A stretch of DNA of 64,000 bases. Source: Planctomycetaceae bacterium. Lineage in GTDB: Bacteria > Planctomycetota > Planctomycetia > Planctomycetales > Planctomycetaceae. Positions 27,468-37,850 of the stretch are shown in pieces (positions within the stretch are counted from its first letter, which is position 1; each line of letters begins with the position of its first letter). The notes under the pieces are model-generated. The model was not told the DNA's origin. It saw only the letters and a list, made by a program, of their open reading frames with translations, and ran no database searches. A program made the position numbers and the translations under genes. Location of the stretch: contig JAKFUF010000015.1 in assembly GCA_021732845.1 (NCBI GenBank), positions 1 through 64,000 on the forward strand, given 5' to 3'.

Positions 27468-28859
27468 TCACCCTGCGCCACCGGTTGAGCCACGCATTGA
27501 AGTGGAACCGCCGATCACATTTGTGATTCTGTCAGTCCCATCCCGCAGCCACACCAGACAGAGCAGCCGCGCGCACATGGACGAGGCGAAGAGGATCGTG
27601 AAGGCGTCGCCCCTCCACGTGCCCCAAACGATTGTCGCGTGACGGGCGAGCATGTCGTGCAGCCACCACCCGCCGGCCATTCCAGCCAACCCAGCCAGAC
27701 CGCCGGCCACATTCTGCGACAGGGCGATAGGCACCGCTGTTTCCAACGGCAGTGTTCCTGTCGGCAGCACGTCGGGAGCCGTTCGCGCATCGCGCAGGCG
27801 TTGCAGCAGCAGGTTCGGGCCGGCCACGTTGATGGCTCCCCAACCGCCCCACATCACATAGGCAACAAACAGCCACCGCCAATTGTCGTGGCTCGCCACG
27901 ATCCAGAACACGAGGCTGAGGGCGGTGACCAGGCATCCCATTGCCAGTGGAATGCGATGTCCAATGCGGTCGCTCCAGCGGCCAGTGATGGCACACACGG
28001 GCAACTGCGCGATGCGCATGACGCTCTCCAGCAAGTAGTAGGTCCCCAGGCCAATCGCCAGGGGTCCACGCCGGTATTCAAAGAACGCCGCCTGCGTCAT
28101 CCCGCTGGCTGCCGCGTGCGCCCAATGGAACAGCACCACCCGCCGTACAGCCCGGTTGGCAAACACCGCCTGCATGGCTTGCCAGGTGGATGACTTCGTC
28201 CCCATCGCCTCGACAGAGCCGGGTGTTTCCGGTACCCGCCACATCACAGCGGTGGCGGCACCGGCCAGCACGATGCCGCCATAAAAGATGGTCCCAGTCA
28301 CCCACTGCGACCGAGGGGTGGCCGGCTTCCTGGAACCCGTGCTTCCGAACTGGTCGCTGAGGTAACCCACCAGAACCGGCACCACCAGGACCGCCACATG
28401 CACCATCTGGCGGCGGCCGAAGAACCGCCCCCAGGACTCGGCCGGGGCCAGCCGACGCAGCCAGTCGAGCCACGCCACCAGCCCAATGGAGCGGAACACC
28501 CAGCAGGCGACCAGCAACCCCATGGACGCGGGCAGGCCAGCGGCGTGCGGAACACCCACCAGTGCCGGAATGATGGCGAGGCAGACCAGCGACAAGATCG
28601 TTGTGCCGAGCCACGTGCGTTTGGAACCGCCGCACCAGCGAATGGCCGCGTGAGCACCCAATCCTGCGATTCCCACCAGTTCCGGCGCGGTGAGCAGAGC
28701 CACGCGGACCGGTGCGCTGGCTCCCAGCTCAGCGGCAAAATAGGTTAAAAATCCCCCCGATGTGAGGAGATGGCCGGCCGACCACAGGCCGGTACTCCAA
28801 TACACGCGGGCAGACCAAGAGTGGTCATGCGGCAGTGATGCCGCAGGCAAGGTGGGCAA
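27468..28859 (-). CDS. Major facilitator superfamily transporter
   Basis: 463-aa integral membrane protein with about 12 hydrophobic helices. The loop after helix 8 reads GRWSDRIGHRIPLAMG, the MFS A-motif-like segment expected there, and the N-terminal half has WLDWLRRLAPAESWGRFFGRR in the equivalent intracellular loop. Substrate not assignable. The start is TTG with GGAGTAGGGG upstream; no ATG precedes the first helix. The HAD phosphatase gene ends 98 bases upstream on the same strand. Confidence 0.8.
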   Translation of the reverse strand: MPTLPAASLPHDHSWSARVYWSTGLWSAGHLLTSGGFLTYFAAELGASAPVRVALLTAPELVGIAGLGAHAAIRWCGGSKRTWLGTTILSLVCLAIIPALVGVPHAAGLPASMGLLVACWVFRSIGLVAWLDWLRRLAPAESWGRFFGRRQMVHVAVLVVPVLVGYLSDQFGSTGSRKPATPRSQWVTGTIFYGGIVLAGAATAVMWRVPETPGSVEAMGTKSSTWQAMQAVFANRAVRRVVLFHWAHAAASGMTQAAFFEYRRGPLAIGLGTYYLLESVMRIAQLPVCAITGRWSDRIGHRIPLAMGCLVTALSLVFWIVASHDNWRWLFVAYVMWGGWGAINVAGPNLLLQRLRDARTAPDVLPTGTLPLETAVPIALSQNVAGGLAGLAGMAGGWWLHDMLARHATIVWGTWRGDAFTILFASSMCARLLCLVWLRDGTDRITNVIGGSTSMRGSTGGAG

Positions 28860-28957
28860 GGTCCCCTACTCCAAGAACCAACCATAACGTCTAAATCCCA
28901 TCAACGAACATCGGCGGCAGATCATCCACGGGATCTGAATGCATCCAACGCGTGGCT

Positions 28958-29632
28958 CTAAAGTCCGAGGATTTGAGGGACGCGCGGATCGGAAAGGTCG
29001 GCCAGGAGTGCGTCCGGTTGGCAGGCCTGGAGTTCTTCGCGCGGATGTGTGCCAGTTTCCACGGCGATGACGCTGGCGTTGATGGCGCGGGCACACTGCA
29101 CGTCCAGCGGCGTATCGCCGATCACCCACAGCCTGTCAGGCTTGAACCGCGCGCCAAACCGTGTCCGCACCTCTTGGAGTGCCTCGTGCGCCACATCGTC
29201 GCGGACCAGGTGGTGATCGCCGAAGCCGCCGAACTCGAAGTAATCGGCAAGCGCGAAATGCCCCAGCTTCAGGGAGGCCCCCTTGCGGGTGTTTCCTGTC
29301 AGCAAGCCGACGGCGACATCGTCGCGGGCGGCGAGCGTTTGCAACAGTTCTTTGATTCCTGGCAGAACGCGTCCGCCGAACCGCTCCAGCACCGAAGGCA
29401 GTTGCACGAAGTACGCGTCGCGGAATTTTTCCCAGTTCTCCACACTGGGCTCGATGCCGTGATGCAGCATCATGTCACGCGTGATTCCCCGGTCAGTCCG
29501 GCCGCTGATGGGGACAGACTCCGTCGGTTCCGCCACGCCAAATGCCACGGTCAGCGCTTCGCGCAGCGCCAACCGCCCCGCGCCGCCTGTTGTGATCAGC
29601 GTTCCGTCGATGTCAAACAAGCAGGTGAGCAT
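28958..29632 (-). CDS. HAD-superfamily phosphatase
   Basis: 224-aa soluble hydrolase. Motif I is FDIDGTL with the nucleophilic Asp at residue 7, motif II LLTGNTRKG, and the acidic motif IV GDTPLDVQCARA; a helical cap lies between I and II. This pattern fits the phosphoglycolate phosphatase/beta-phosphoglucomutase subgroup, but motif II with GNT rather than SN is atypical and the substrate is uncertain. Start ATG 29632 places motif I at the N-terminus as usual. It is divergent from the DUF1501 gene at 29932. Confidence 0.88.
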   Translation of the reverse strand: MLTCLFDIDGTLITTGGAGRLALREALTVAFGVAEPTESVPISGRTDRGITRDMMLHHGIEPSVENWEKFRDAYFVQLPSVLERFGGRVLPGIKELLQTLAARDDVAVGLLTGNTRKGASLKLGHFALADYFEFGGFGDHHLVRDDVAHEALQEVRTRFGARFKPDRLWVIGDTPLDVQCARAINASVIAVETGTHPREELQACQPDALLADLSDPRVPQILGL

Positions 29633-29838
29633 GAAGGGCCTTATGAACACATTTACCGGTTGCGAGCGGCGAATTCAGCCTTTAAGAGTGCCTGTTTTAT
29701 CCTCCGGCACCGCCGGCGAGCGAGCGTGAATCCTGGGAAAACGCCGGTCGCCGCGGAATTCTCCGCTCTCGACACGGTGCACGGCGAATGTGGTATAAAG
29801 GATGGATTGATTTGGATGGCGAAATTTCGGAGTTGGCT

Positions 29839-29877
29839 GGTCACTTCGTGACCGGGAACGAGTCACGGAGTGACTCG
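29839..29877. repeat. Two adjacent palindromes upstream of a DUF1501 gene
   Basis: GGTCACTTCGTGACC (29839-29853) and CGAGTCACGGAGTGACTCG (29859-29877) are consecutive perfect hairpins. The second is identical to the palindrome in the terminal repeats, the only copy found in the interior of the window. Confidence 0.75.
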
Positions 29878-29931
29878 GCAACTTTCGGGACCCCATCTAC
29901 GGCAGCGACTGGCAACAGGCCGAGAACACAT

Positions 29932-31359
<1,428 letters not shown>

Positions 31360-31555
31360 CCAGTGGGGCGGTGATCGACCGAGCGTTCACGTCTGATGAA
31401 TCGTTCTGTGAATATTGGAACTCGCATAAAAGCAATGCCTGAAATCCGGCCATCGAAAATGAACAGAGCGGCCCGAACTCTCGACAAACTCAACCCCATG
31501 CGATTACTTTCATGGAGTTCTTCGCAGAAAACTAGAATTTACAAGAGGGAAGAGC

Positions 31556-32134
31556 TTGCCTCCATTACCGAAAATCAACCTTGCGGACCTCTTTGGGGCT
31601 GGAGGGATGCCCGGCCTCACTGTGGCATTCGGACAAATGTACGCCGAGGCCGCTGCCGTCTGCTTAGCCCACTGCGGGCACGTTTCCGGCGTGGGCTTAT
31701 CCACGAGGGGCGTGATAGAGCGGCACTATGAAGTGCACTGGTCCGCGATCACTGAGCAGATTAACAGCAGCCACTATGACATCCAGGAAGCAACCGAATC
31801 AGGTGCTTCCGCAATCGCACTGTTTTTGGCTCGTGACTTGTTGGAGCTTAATGCACTGGAACGGTCGAAGAAAGAGTCTGGCTTCGACTACTGGGTTGGT
31901 CCGGATGGTGCTCAAATGCGCCATGGACCAGATGGCCCGGAGATGCTTGAGGGAGATGGAGTCTATCGACTAGAAATCACAGGCACCACTGTCGGAACGG
32001 ATTCACTTGTCAGGTCCAAACTGAAACAGAAAAAAGATCAGGTCAACAAATACAGGAAGAAACACCCCGGAATAGGGGCTTACGTCTGTGTTGTCGTGTT
32101 TAATTATCCTGAATCGCATTTGGAGAAGGTATGA
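31556..32134 (+). CDS. Hypothetical protein, first of an orphan pair
   Basis: 192-aa protein of unknown function, no signal peptide. It starts with TTG preceded by GAGGGAAG, a good ribosome-binding site. The N-terminus is hydrophobic and Ala/Gly-rich (LADLFGAGGMPGLTVAFGQ); the C-terminal half has a charged segment with YRLEITGTTVG and then LKQKKDQVNKYRKKHPG. Its stop overlaps the next gene's start (ATGA), so the two form a unit. Codon use is noticeably less GC-ending than in neighbours, suggesting acquisition. Confidence 0.65.
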   Translation: MPPLPKINLADLFGAGGMPGLTVAFGQMYAEAAAVCLAHCGHVSGVGLSTRGVIERHYEVHWSAITEQINSSHYDIQEATESGASAIALFLARDLLELNALERSKKESGFDYWVGPDGAQMRHGPDGPEMLEGDGVYRLEITGTTVGTDSLVRSKLKQKKDQVNKYRKKHPGIGAYVCVVVFNYPESHLEKV

Positions 32135-32877
32135 ATCCGGATATTTCAAAGCTGCACGATGAGGCAATGAATATCGCGATGGATGCGGAAGTTGCCAAGT
32201 GGCGTGGTGAACATGCCGTTGCAAAAGGAATGTCCCTTAAGGCAATGGAATATGAGAGACAAGCTGCATTTCTGGTGCCTAGCGATGCCGCGCTCACTAG
32301 GATGGTGTTGTTTCGCAGCGCAGCAGCATTGGCGTTTGCCAGCGGAGAATTTCGAGAATCGTTGCGGCTCATTAAGATCGGCCTTAACACGAATGGCCCC
32401 GAAGCGATCCGGCGGGAATTGCTCAGCCTGCGGAAGAGTGTATGGAAGCGACTGCAAAGAACGCCTGGAATGGGGTTGGGCACGCCAGTCCCCGCGATTG
32501 TCGTAACCGCCAACGTGTGTCTGGTTTATGAAATCGCGCGCGCCGACCTGTTTAATACGAGGCGAAATAGAGTTCGTAGATTTACAAGTGAAAGAAGAAT
32601 GGGGCTTAAAAGAACGGCAATCCTCCCAAAGGGTACTGAAGTCGCAGTGCTTGAAGCATGCCCAAGGCAGCAAATGGTGCGCATAAGGACCGCCACAGTT
32701 GATGGGTGGGTGCGCAGGCGTTCTCTAAAGAAGTCCTTCACGAAGGTGGCACGCTCTCAAGCAACTACCGAGTCATTGTTTTTCGGAGTGAATGCCTCCT
32801 GCTCCGGCCAATCGGATAGCCAATTCTTATTTATGAAATCGTTTCAGGCTGTTAATGAGCCAGTGGACCGGAAGTAA
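32131..32877 (+). CDS. Hypothetical protein with TPR-like and SH3-like regions
   Basis: 248-aa protein coupled by a 4-base overlap to the preceding gene. Residues about 1-100 are helical, with ALAFASGEFRESLRLIKIGL resembling a TPR-like unit. Residues about 155-205 (AILPKGTEVAVLEACPRQQM, then VDGWVRRRSL) match the strand pattern of a bacterial SH3-like domain. No signal peptide, so it is probably cytoplasmic. Like its partner it has AT-richer third positions than the flanking genes. Function unknown; a chaperone or targeting role for the first protein is possible but unsupported. Confidence 0.65.
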   Translation: MNPDISKLHDEAMNIAMDAEVAKWRGEHAVAKGMSLKAMEYERQAAFLVPSDAALTRMVLFRSAAALAFASGEFRESLRLIKIGLNTNGPEAIRRELLSLRKSVWKRLQRTPGMGLGTPVPAIVVTANVCLVYEIARADLFNTRRNRVRRFTSERRMGLKRTAILPKGTEVAVLEACPRQQMVRIRTATVDGWVRRRSLKKSFTKVARSQATTESLFFGVNASCSGQSDSQFLFMKSFQAVNEPVDRK

Positions 32878-33014
32878 TCATCGAACTCAGCGCATTTGCC
32901 GAGCCGTGAGCATGGTCAATCGTATGCATTTGTATTTCCGGCGAGACCAGGATACATCAACCGGAGCTAATCCCAGCCAAGCCATCTCGCGTAAACAGTG
33001 AATCGAAAATCCCC

Positions 33015-34124
33015 TTGGCTGACAAGAAGAAAAAAGTTCGCATCGCTCTTCGCAAGAACCGGGACAAGGCGTCGCCCCGGTCGGCACAGACGCGCTATGG
33101 CGAGGCGGAGGATGCACCGCTTGAGGAGCGGGTCTCGGGGAAGGGTGCGCTCACGCGGAATCGCACGATCATTGCCGAGGGGGAAGGGACCGCAGTCAGC
33201 GTCGACATGCTCCAGTGTGTCCGCGGTCGCGTTCTTAACCCCCGTGGCACAGGCTGCATCGTTCGCGGCGAAGACGGCGTGCGGTACGAATGCACGATTC
33301 GCCGGATGGTCAAAAGCCTTTCCACGGATGTCCGGACGGCGGTGGTTGCGGGGGACGTGGTCTGGATCCGGCCGGGGGGCGAGAACAAAGGGGAAAGCCA
33401 AGGGGTCATTGAGCGAGTTGAGCCACGGCAGGGGACGCTGGCGCGAATGATCCGCGGGCAGCGGCAGGTGCTGGTCGCCAATGTCGACCGGGTGCTGATC
33501 GTGGCTTCCGCGAACCACCCGCCACTCAAGCCGAGCCTGATTGATCGGTACCTGATCAGCGCTTCAAAAGGCGGGCTGAAGCCGATCATCTGCGTCAACA
33601 AGACGGACTTGGTTGACCCGGCGGAACTGCAGCCGATTTTGGGGCTGTATGGTCAACTGGGCTACGAGGTTGTTCCCACCAGCACGCAGCATCAGCGTGG
33701 GTTGGAGCGGCTGCGGCATCTGCTCAAGGGACATCAGACGGTGCTGGCCGGACAAAGCGGTGTGGGCAAGTCGTCGCTGATCAACGCGGTGCAGCCGGGC
33801 CTCAATTTGCGGACGCTGGAGGTCAGCAATGAGACCCGCAAGGGCCGCCACACGACCACTGGGGCCAGTCTCTTGGAACTGACCTTCGGAGGTTGGGTGG
33901 TGGATACCCCCGGCATCCGGCAACTGGAGTTGTCTGATGTGCGCCCGGACGAGGTTGAAGACTACTTCCTGGAGTTCCACCCGTATGCCGCGCATTGCCG
34001 GTTTCCGGGTTGTTCGCACATCCACGAAACCGGGTGCGCGGTGAAGAAGGGCGTGGTCGACCGGATGATTTCGGTGCTGCGGTTCGAGAGTTACTGCCGC
34101 ATCCGGCTGGGAGATGCCGAATGA
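33015..34124 (+). CDS. rsgA: Ribosome small-subunit biogenesis GTPase RsgA
   Basis: 369-aa circularly permuted GTPase that acts late in 30S maturation. The order is the RsgA one: OB-fold (about 75-120), then G4 NKTD, G5, G1 GQSGVGKSS, G2 around GRHTTT and G3 DTPG, ending with a zinc site (CRFPGCSHIHETGC). The basic N-terminus is longer than usual. The start appears to be TTG at 33015; no ATG or GTG is available before the conserved region and the ribosome-binding site is weak. Its stop shares ATGA with the next small gene. Confidence 0.94.
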   Translation: MADKKKKVRIALRKNRDKASPRSAQTRYGEAEDAPLEERVSGKGALTRNRTIIAEGEGTAVSVDMLQCVRGRVLNPRGTGCIVRGEDGVRYECTIRRMVKSLSTDVRTAVVAGDVVWIRPGGENKGESQGVIERVEPRQGTLARMIRGQRQVLVANVDRVLIVASANHPPLKPSLIDRYLISASKGGLKPIICVNKTDLVDPAELQPILGLYGQLGYEVVPTSTQHQRGLERLRHLLKGHQTVLAGQSGVGKSSLINAVQPGLNLRTLEVSNETRKGRHTTTGASLLELTFGGWVVDTPGIRQLELSDVRPDEVEDYFLEFHPYAAHCRFPGCSHIHETGCAVKKGVVDRMISVLRFESYCRIRLGDAE

Positions 34125-34444
34125 CCCCCGACCACGAACCTGCCGTTCAACAACCGCCGGCACCGCAGCCATCGGCACCGGCAGCCTCGAACGGCGAGAA
34201 TTTCGTCCGCCCTCCCAGCAACCTGTTCTTCCCGCTGACGGCGGTCTTCGGCGTGGCCTTCGTGATCACCATCTTCGCCCTGGTGGCGAGAATGTTTGGC
34301 AATCCGCGCGCCCCCATCAACCGCTTTCTCGATGAATACGGGATGCACCTGATTCTGACGGAAGTCATCGGAATCCTGCTGTCGGGCCTGCTGGCGATGG
34401 TTGTCGACCGGCTGCAGACATTGGCGCGAACGGAAGACAAGTGA
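34121..34444 (+). CDS. Small membrane protein
   Basis: 107-aa protein with a Pro/Ala-rich N-terminal tail (residues 1-30) and two predicted membrane helices: about 36-58 (FFPLTAVFGVAFVITIFALV) and 75-96 (LILTEVIGILLSGLLAMVVD). It overlaps rsgA by four bases, so it is coupled to it. No family recognised. Confidence 0.7.
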   Translation: MTPDHEPAVQQPPAPQPSAPAASNGENFVRPPSNLFFPLTAVFGVAFVITIFALVARMFGNPRAPINRFLDEYGMHLILTEVIGILLSGLLAMVVDRLQTLARTEDK

Positions 34445-34634
34445 TTCTGCGGGTGTCACGCGCGAATAGTGACATACGCCCGGCTCGCGGGAGGCCGAAA
34501 GTCCGCATTGACTCATTTTCATCCGGCTCCTAACATCCCGCCCCTCTCTCGATTTTCCACGTCATTTCCACGTTTCCTCGGTCGCCGCAAAGGTGCCCCG
34601 CTGCTTTTCTGGCGGGGCAAACTGGAGTTCGGGC

Positions 34635-35531
34635 GTGTTCTGTCCCGTCGTCCGCCGCTGGTCCCGCCTGCTCGCCGTTACTGCGAGTTGTGTGCTCGTC
34701 TGTCTGGCGGTCGGCTGCGCCGGAACCCGGTGGCTCGACAAACTCCCGATGTACACCGCCAGGCGGCTGCCTCCCATCCTCGGCGCGCCGGACGCGATCT
34801 ATCTGGATGTCGTCTTTGCCGAGCGTCCGCGGCACGATTCACTGCTGGGTCCGGAACTCTGGCAGCATATCGACCAGACTGCCGACCTGAATGCCAAGAC
34901 CCGCGACTCCCTGCGGGACAACGGACTGCGGGTTGGCGTGGTGGGTTCACAACCACCGCCGGCCCTCTCGACGGTGCTGGGGCTGAACATGGACTTTGTC
35001 GACCCCAAACATGAGAACTCCAAGAAGCTGATGGGGCATCAGTCGATCATCCGTTCCGGTGGCTTCACCGAAATCCAGTCGAATCCGACGGCGTATGAAG
35101 ACTGCCACTTCGATGTGGTGCGGAGCGAGCAGGGCACGGTGGTCGAGACCACGCACAAGAAATTTGCCGGAGCCCGCTGCATCTATAAAGTCACGGCCGA
35201 GCGGGTTCAAGATGGCTGGGTGCGCCTCGACTTCACTCCGCAGGTGATGCATGGTGCACCACGACCTGTCTATTCAATGGAGATCGACGAACAGGAAAGC
35301 CACCCGGACTACGTCTATGCACAGAAGACGGAGTCGTTCCCGCAGCAGCAGTTCAGCGTGACCCTGTCGGTCGGCGAGATGGCGGTGATTTCTGCCACTG
35401 AGGATGCCAAGGGCCGGTTGGGCGAGGTGTTCTTTCAGGGCACGAACGACGAGAACGTCGAGGTGCAGCGGGTGCTGGTCATCCGCCTGGCCAACATGGG
35501 CCTGACCGACGATCCGTACGGCAACAACTGA
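34635..35531 (+). CDS. Putative lipoprotein
   Basis: 298-aa protein with a lipoprotein signal: hydrophobic stretch then LVCLAVGC, with Cys the likely lipidation site around residue 28. The mature domain has no recognised family. The region DFVDPKHENSKKLMGHQSII and the later YKVTAERVQDGWVRLDFTPQ suggest a beta-rich fold. GTG 34635 was preferred because GGAG lies about 10 bases upstream and the signal peptide follows at the right distance. It ends nine bases before the M50/HlyD-like gene, which suggests an operon and perhaps a shared envelope role. Confidence 0.6.
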   Translation: MFCPVVRRWSRLLAVTASCVLVCLAVGCAGTRWLDKLPMYTARRLPPILGAPDAIYLDVVFAERPRHDSLLGPELWQHIDQTADLNAKTRDSLRDNGLRVGVVGSQPPPALSTVLGLNMDFVDPKHENSKKLMGHQSIIRSGGFTEIQSNPTAYEDCHFDVVRSEQGTVVETTHKKFAGARCIYKVTAERVQDGWVRLDFTPQVMHGAPRPVYSMEIDEQESHPDYVYAQKTESFPQQQFSVTLSVGEMAVISATEDAKGRLGEVFFQGTNDENVEVQRVLVIRLANMGLTDDPYGNN

Positions 35532-35540
35532 GGCCCCCGC

Positions 35541-37766
35541 ATGACCACCGCAGCCGTGACGATCCCCTCCGTCCAGCGCCCCACGCCCCTGTGCGCGCGG
35601 AAGGACCTGCAGGCGGAACGGTCGGTCGCGGTCGACGGTGTCTTCTATGTGGTCAAAGATCCGGTCGCGCTGCGCTATTTCCGCCTCACCGAGGCGCAGC
35701 ACCACATCCTGACGGAGGTGGACGGGCGAAAAACGATCGAAGAGATTCGCGAGGGCTTCGGTCGAAAATTTCCCACGCTCCGCCTGGGACTCGTGGAACT
35801 GCAGAACCTCATTGCCGACCTGCACCGCAAGGGGTTGCTGCTCAGCACCCGTTCCGGCCAGGCACAGACACTGCGCGAATGGGACCGCGAGCGGCGGTGG
35901 CGGGACATCGTGGGGGCCTTCCGCAACATCCTCTACGTCCGCCTCCCGGGATGGGATCCCGAATCCACGCTGAAGCGAATCTACCCTGTCGCCCGTTGGA
36001 TGTTTACGCCGCTGGTCTTCTCCCTGGTCTGCTTCGCGCTGACCCTGGTGGGGCTCTCGCTGGCCATTCATTTCGACGAGTTTTACCATCGGCTCCCCGC
36101 ATTCAATCAGTTCTTTGGCTGGAAAAACCTGCTCCTCCTGTGGCTCACGCTGGGGGTCTGCAAGGTCATTCATGAACTGGGTCACGGCACGGCCTGCCGG
36201 CACTATGGCGGCGAGTGTCACGAGATCGGGCTGTCGTTCCTCGTGGGGAGCCCCAGCCTCTACTGCGACGTGTCCGATGCCTGGCGGCTGCCCAACAAAT
36301 GGCCGCGGATCGTGATCGGCCTGGCGGGCATGTACATCGAACTGGCGATGTCGGCGGTGGCGTTCGCGATCTGGTGGTGGACCAACCCGGGGCTGTTGCA
36401 CTACCTGGCTCTGAACGTGTTCTTCGTCACGACGATCACCACGATCATCGTCAACGCCAATCCCCTGCTGCGGTACGACGGCTATTACATCCTGGCCGAC
36501 CTGGTTGAAGTTCCCAATTTGCAGAAGCGGGCCGAACAGTCGCTCAAGCGGATGTTTGCCTGGTGCTGCCTGGGGGTCAGGCTGCCCTTCGACCCGCGTG
36601 AGCGGACCGGACCGGGCTTCATCGCTTACGCGCTGGCGGCGGCAGGCTATCGCTGGATGACCCTGGGCAGCATGGTGCTGTTCACGTGGCACACTCTCAA
36701 GCCGTACGGCGTGCAGATGGTCGCGCTGATCGGCGGTGCCGTGACCGTGGCCACAATTGTCTGCAACCTGGGTGCCTCTGTGTGGCACGTCATCAACCTG
36801 CCTGGGAGAGAACCGATGCAGCGCTGGAAAGTCGGATTGACGCTGACCGTTCTGGCGGGACTGATGGCGGGCGGGCTGATGTGGCCGCTGCCACATCATG
36901 TGTACGCCTCGTTCGTCATCGAACCACTCGGCGTGCAGGCGGTCCATGCCGCCACATCGGGAATTCTGGCTGAAATTCATGTTCATCCCGGACAGTTCGT
37001 CCACCAGGGAGACGTGCTGATCAAGCTCGAAAACATGGACAAACTGCGGGAGTATCTGTCTGAAAAGCAGACAGTGCGGCAACGTGAAATCGAACTCAGC
37101 ATGCAGCAGCAGATGGGCCGCGGCGACGGAGAACAGGTCGCGGCCGAAATTCTGAAGTCAGCGCGTGAACGGCTGGCGGAGACCCGGCAACAACTGCGCA
37201 AACTGGTGATCACTGCTCCCTGCGACGGAGTGGTGATCGCTCCCATCGGCATCGCCGAACCCGACCGGCAATCCATGAAGACCCAGCTTGCCACCTGGTT
37301 TGGCACACCGCTGGACGCCGCCAATGTGGGTTGCGCCATCGACGCGCGGACGCACCTGTTGAGCATCGCTCCGTCGGCCACAGGGGCACCGGAAAAGTTC
37401 CAGGCGACGCTGGTGGTGGACCAGTCCGACCGCAACGATGTCCGCGCGGGCCAGCCGCTGCAGATGCGTTTCGAGAATCTGCCCGACCGCCTGTACGCGG
37501 GAACGGTCAGTCATGTTGGCGAGCAGGCGATCGAAACCGTGCCAGTCGCCCTCTCCAACAAGACCGGCGGCGAGTTGCCCACCACGACCGAGCAGGGGGC
37601 CGAGAAACTTCTGAGTGCGGCCTACCAAAGCACTGCCGTTCTCGCCGAGGATGTCGACCTGCTGCGAACCGGCATGCGGGGCCGCGCGCGGCTCACCGCC
37701 GAAACCCGCACCGTCCGCGAGTGGGTCTGGCGTTACCTCTGCCAGACCGTCCACTTCCGCATGTGA
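35541..37766 (+). CDS. M50 peptidase fused to a HlyD-like adaptor domain
   Basis: 741-aa membrane protein. Residues about 20-110 form a PqqD-like winged-helix domain. A site-2-protease-type M50 core follows, with the zinc motif HELGH at 211-215 in a membrane helix and the distal NPLLRYDGYY ligand at about 310, among six or so helices. From about 440 a single helix leads into a biotinyl-lipoyl/HlyD-like periplasmic part with AEIHVHPGQFVHQGD, a coiled coil and a second barrel. This resembles proteins near HlyD-type exporters in planctomycetes. The zinc ligands look intact. Substrate unknown. Confidence 0.85.
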   Translation: MTTAAVTIPSVQRPTPLCARKDLQAERSVAVDGVFYVVKDPVALRYFRLTEAQHHILTEVDGRKTIEEIREGFGRKFPTLRLGLVELQNLIADLHRKGLLLSTRSGQAQTLREWDRERRWRDIVGAFRNILYVRLPGWDPESTLKRIYPVARWMFTPLVFSLVCFALTLVGLSLAIHFDEFYHRLPAFNQFFGWKNLLLLWLTLGVCKVIHELGHGTACRHYGGECHEIGLSFLVGSPSLYCDVSDAWRLPNKWPRIVIGLAGMYIELAMSAVAFAIWWWTNPGLLHYLALNVFFVTTITTIIVNANPLLRYDGYYILADLVEVPNLQKRAEQSLKRMFAWCCLGVRLPFDPRERTGPGFIAYALAAAGYRWMTLGSMVLFTWHTLKPYGVQMVALIGGAVTVATIVCNLGASVWHVINLPGREPMQRWKVGLTLTVLAGLMAGGLMWPLPHHVYASFVIEPLGVQAVHAATSGILAEIHVHPGQFVHQGDVLIKLENMDKLREYLSEKQTVRQREIELSMQQQMGRGDGEQVAAEILKSARERLAETRQQLRKLVITAPCDGVVIAPIGIAEPDRQSMKTQLATWFGTPLDAANVGCAIDARTHLLSIAPSATGAPEKFQATLVVDQSDRNDVRAGQPLQMRFENLPDRLYAGTVSHVGEQAIETVPVALSNKTGGELPTTTEQGAEKLLSAAYQSTAVLAEDVDLLRTGMRGRARLTAETRTVREWVWRYLCQTVHFRM

Positions 37767-37850
37767 CTGCCGTAAATCGCTCTTCGGCCCCCACATGATC
37801 TTGACCACACTCCTCCGGCACGGCGTTTATGAACTCCAGCAGCAGGATCC

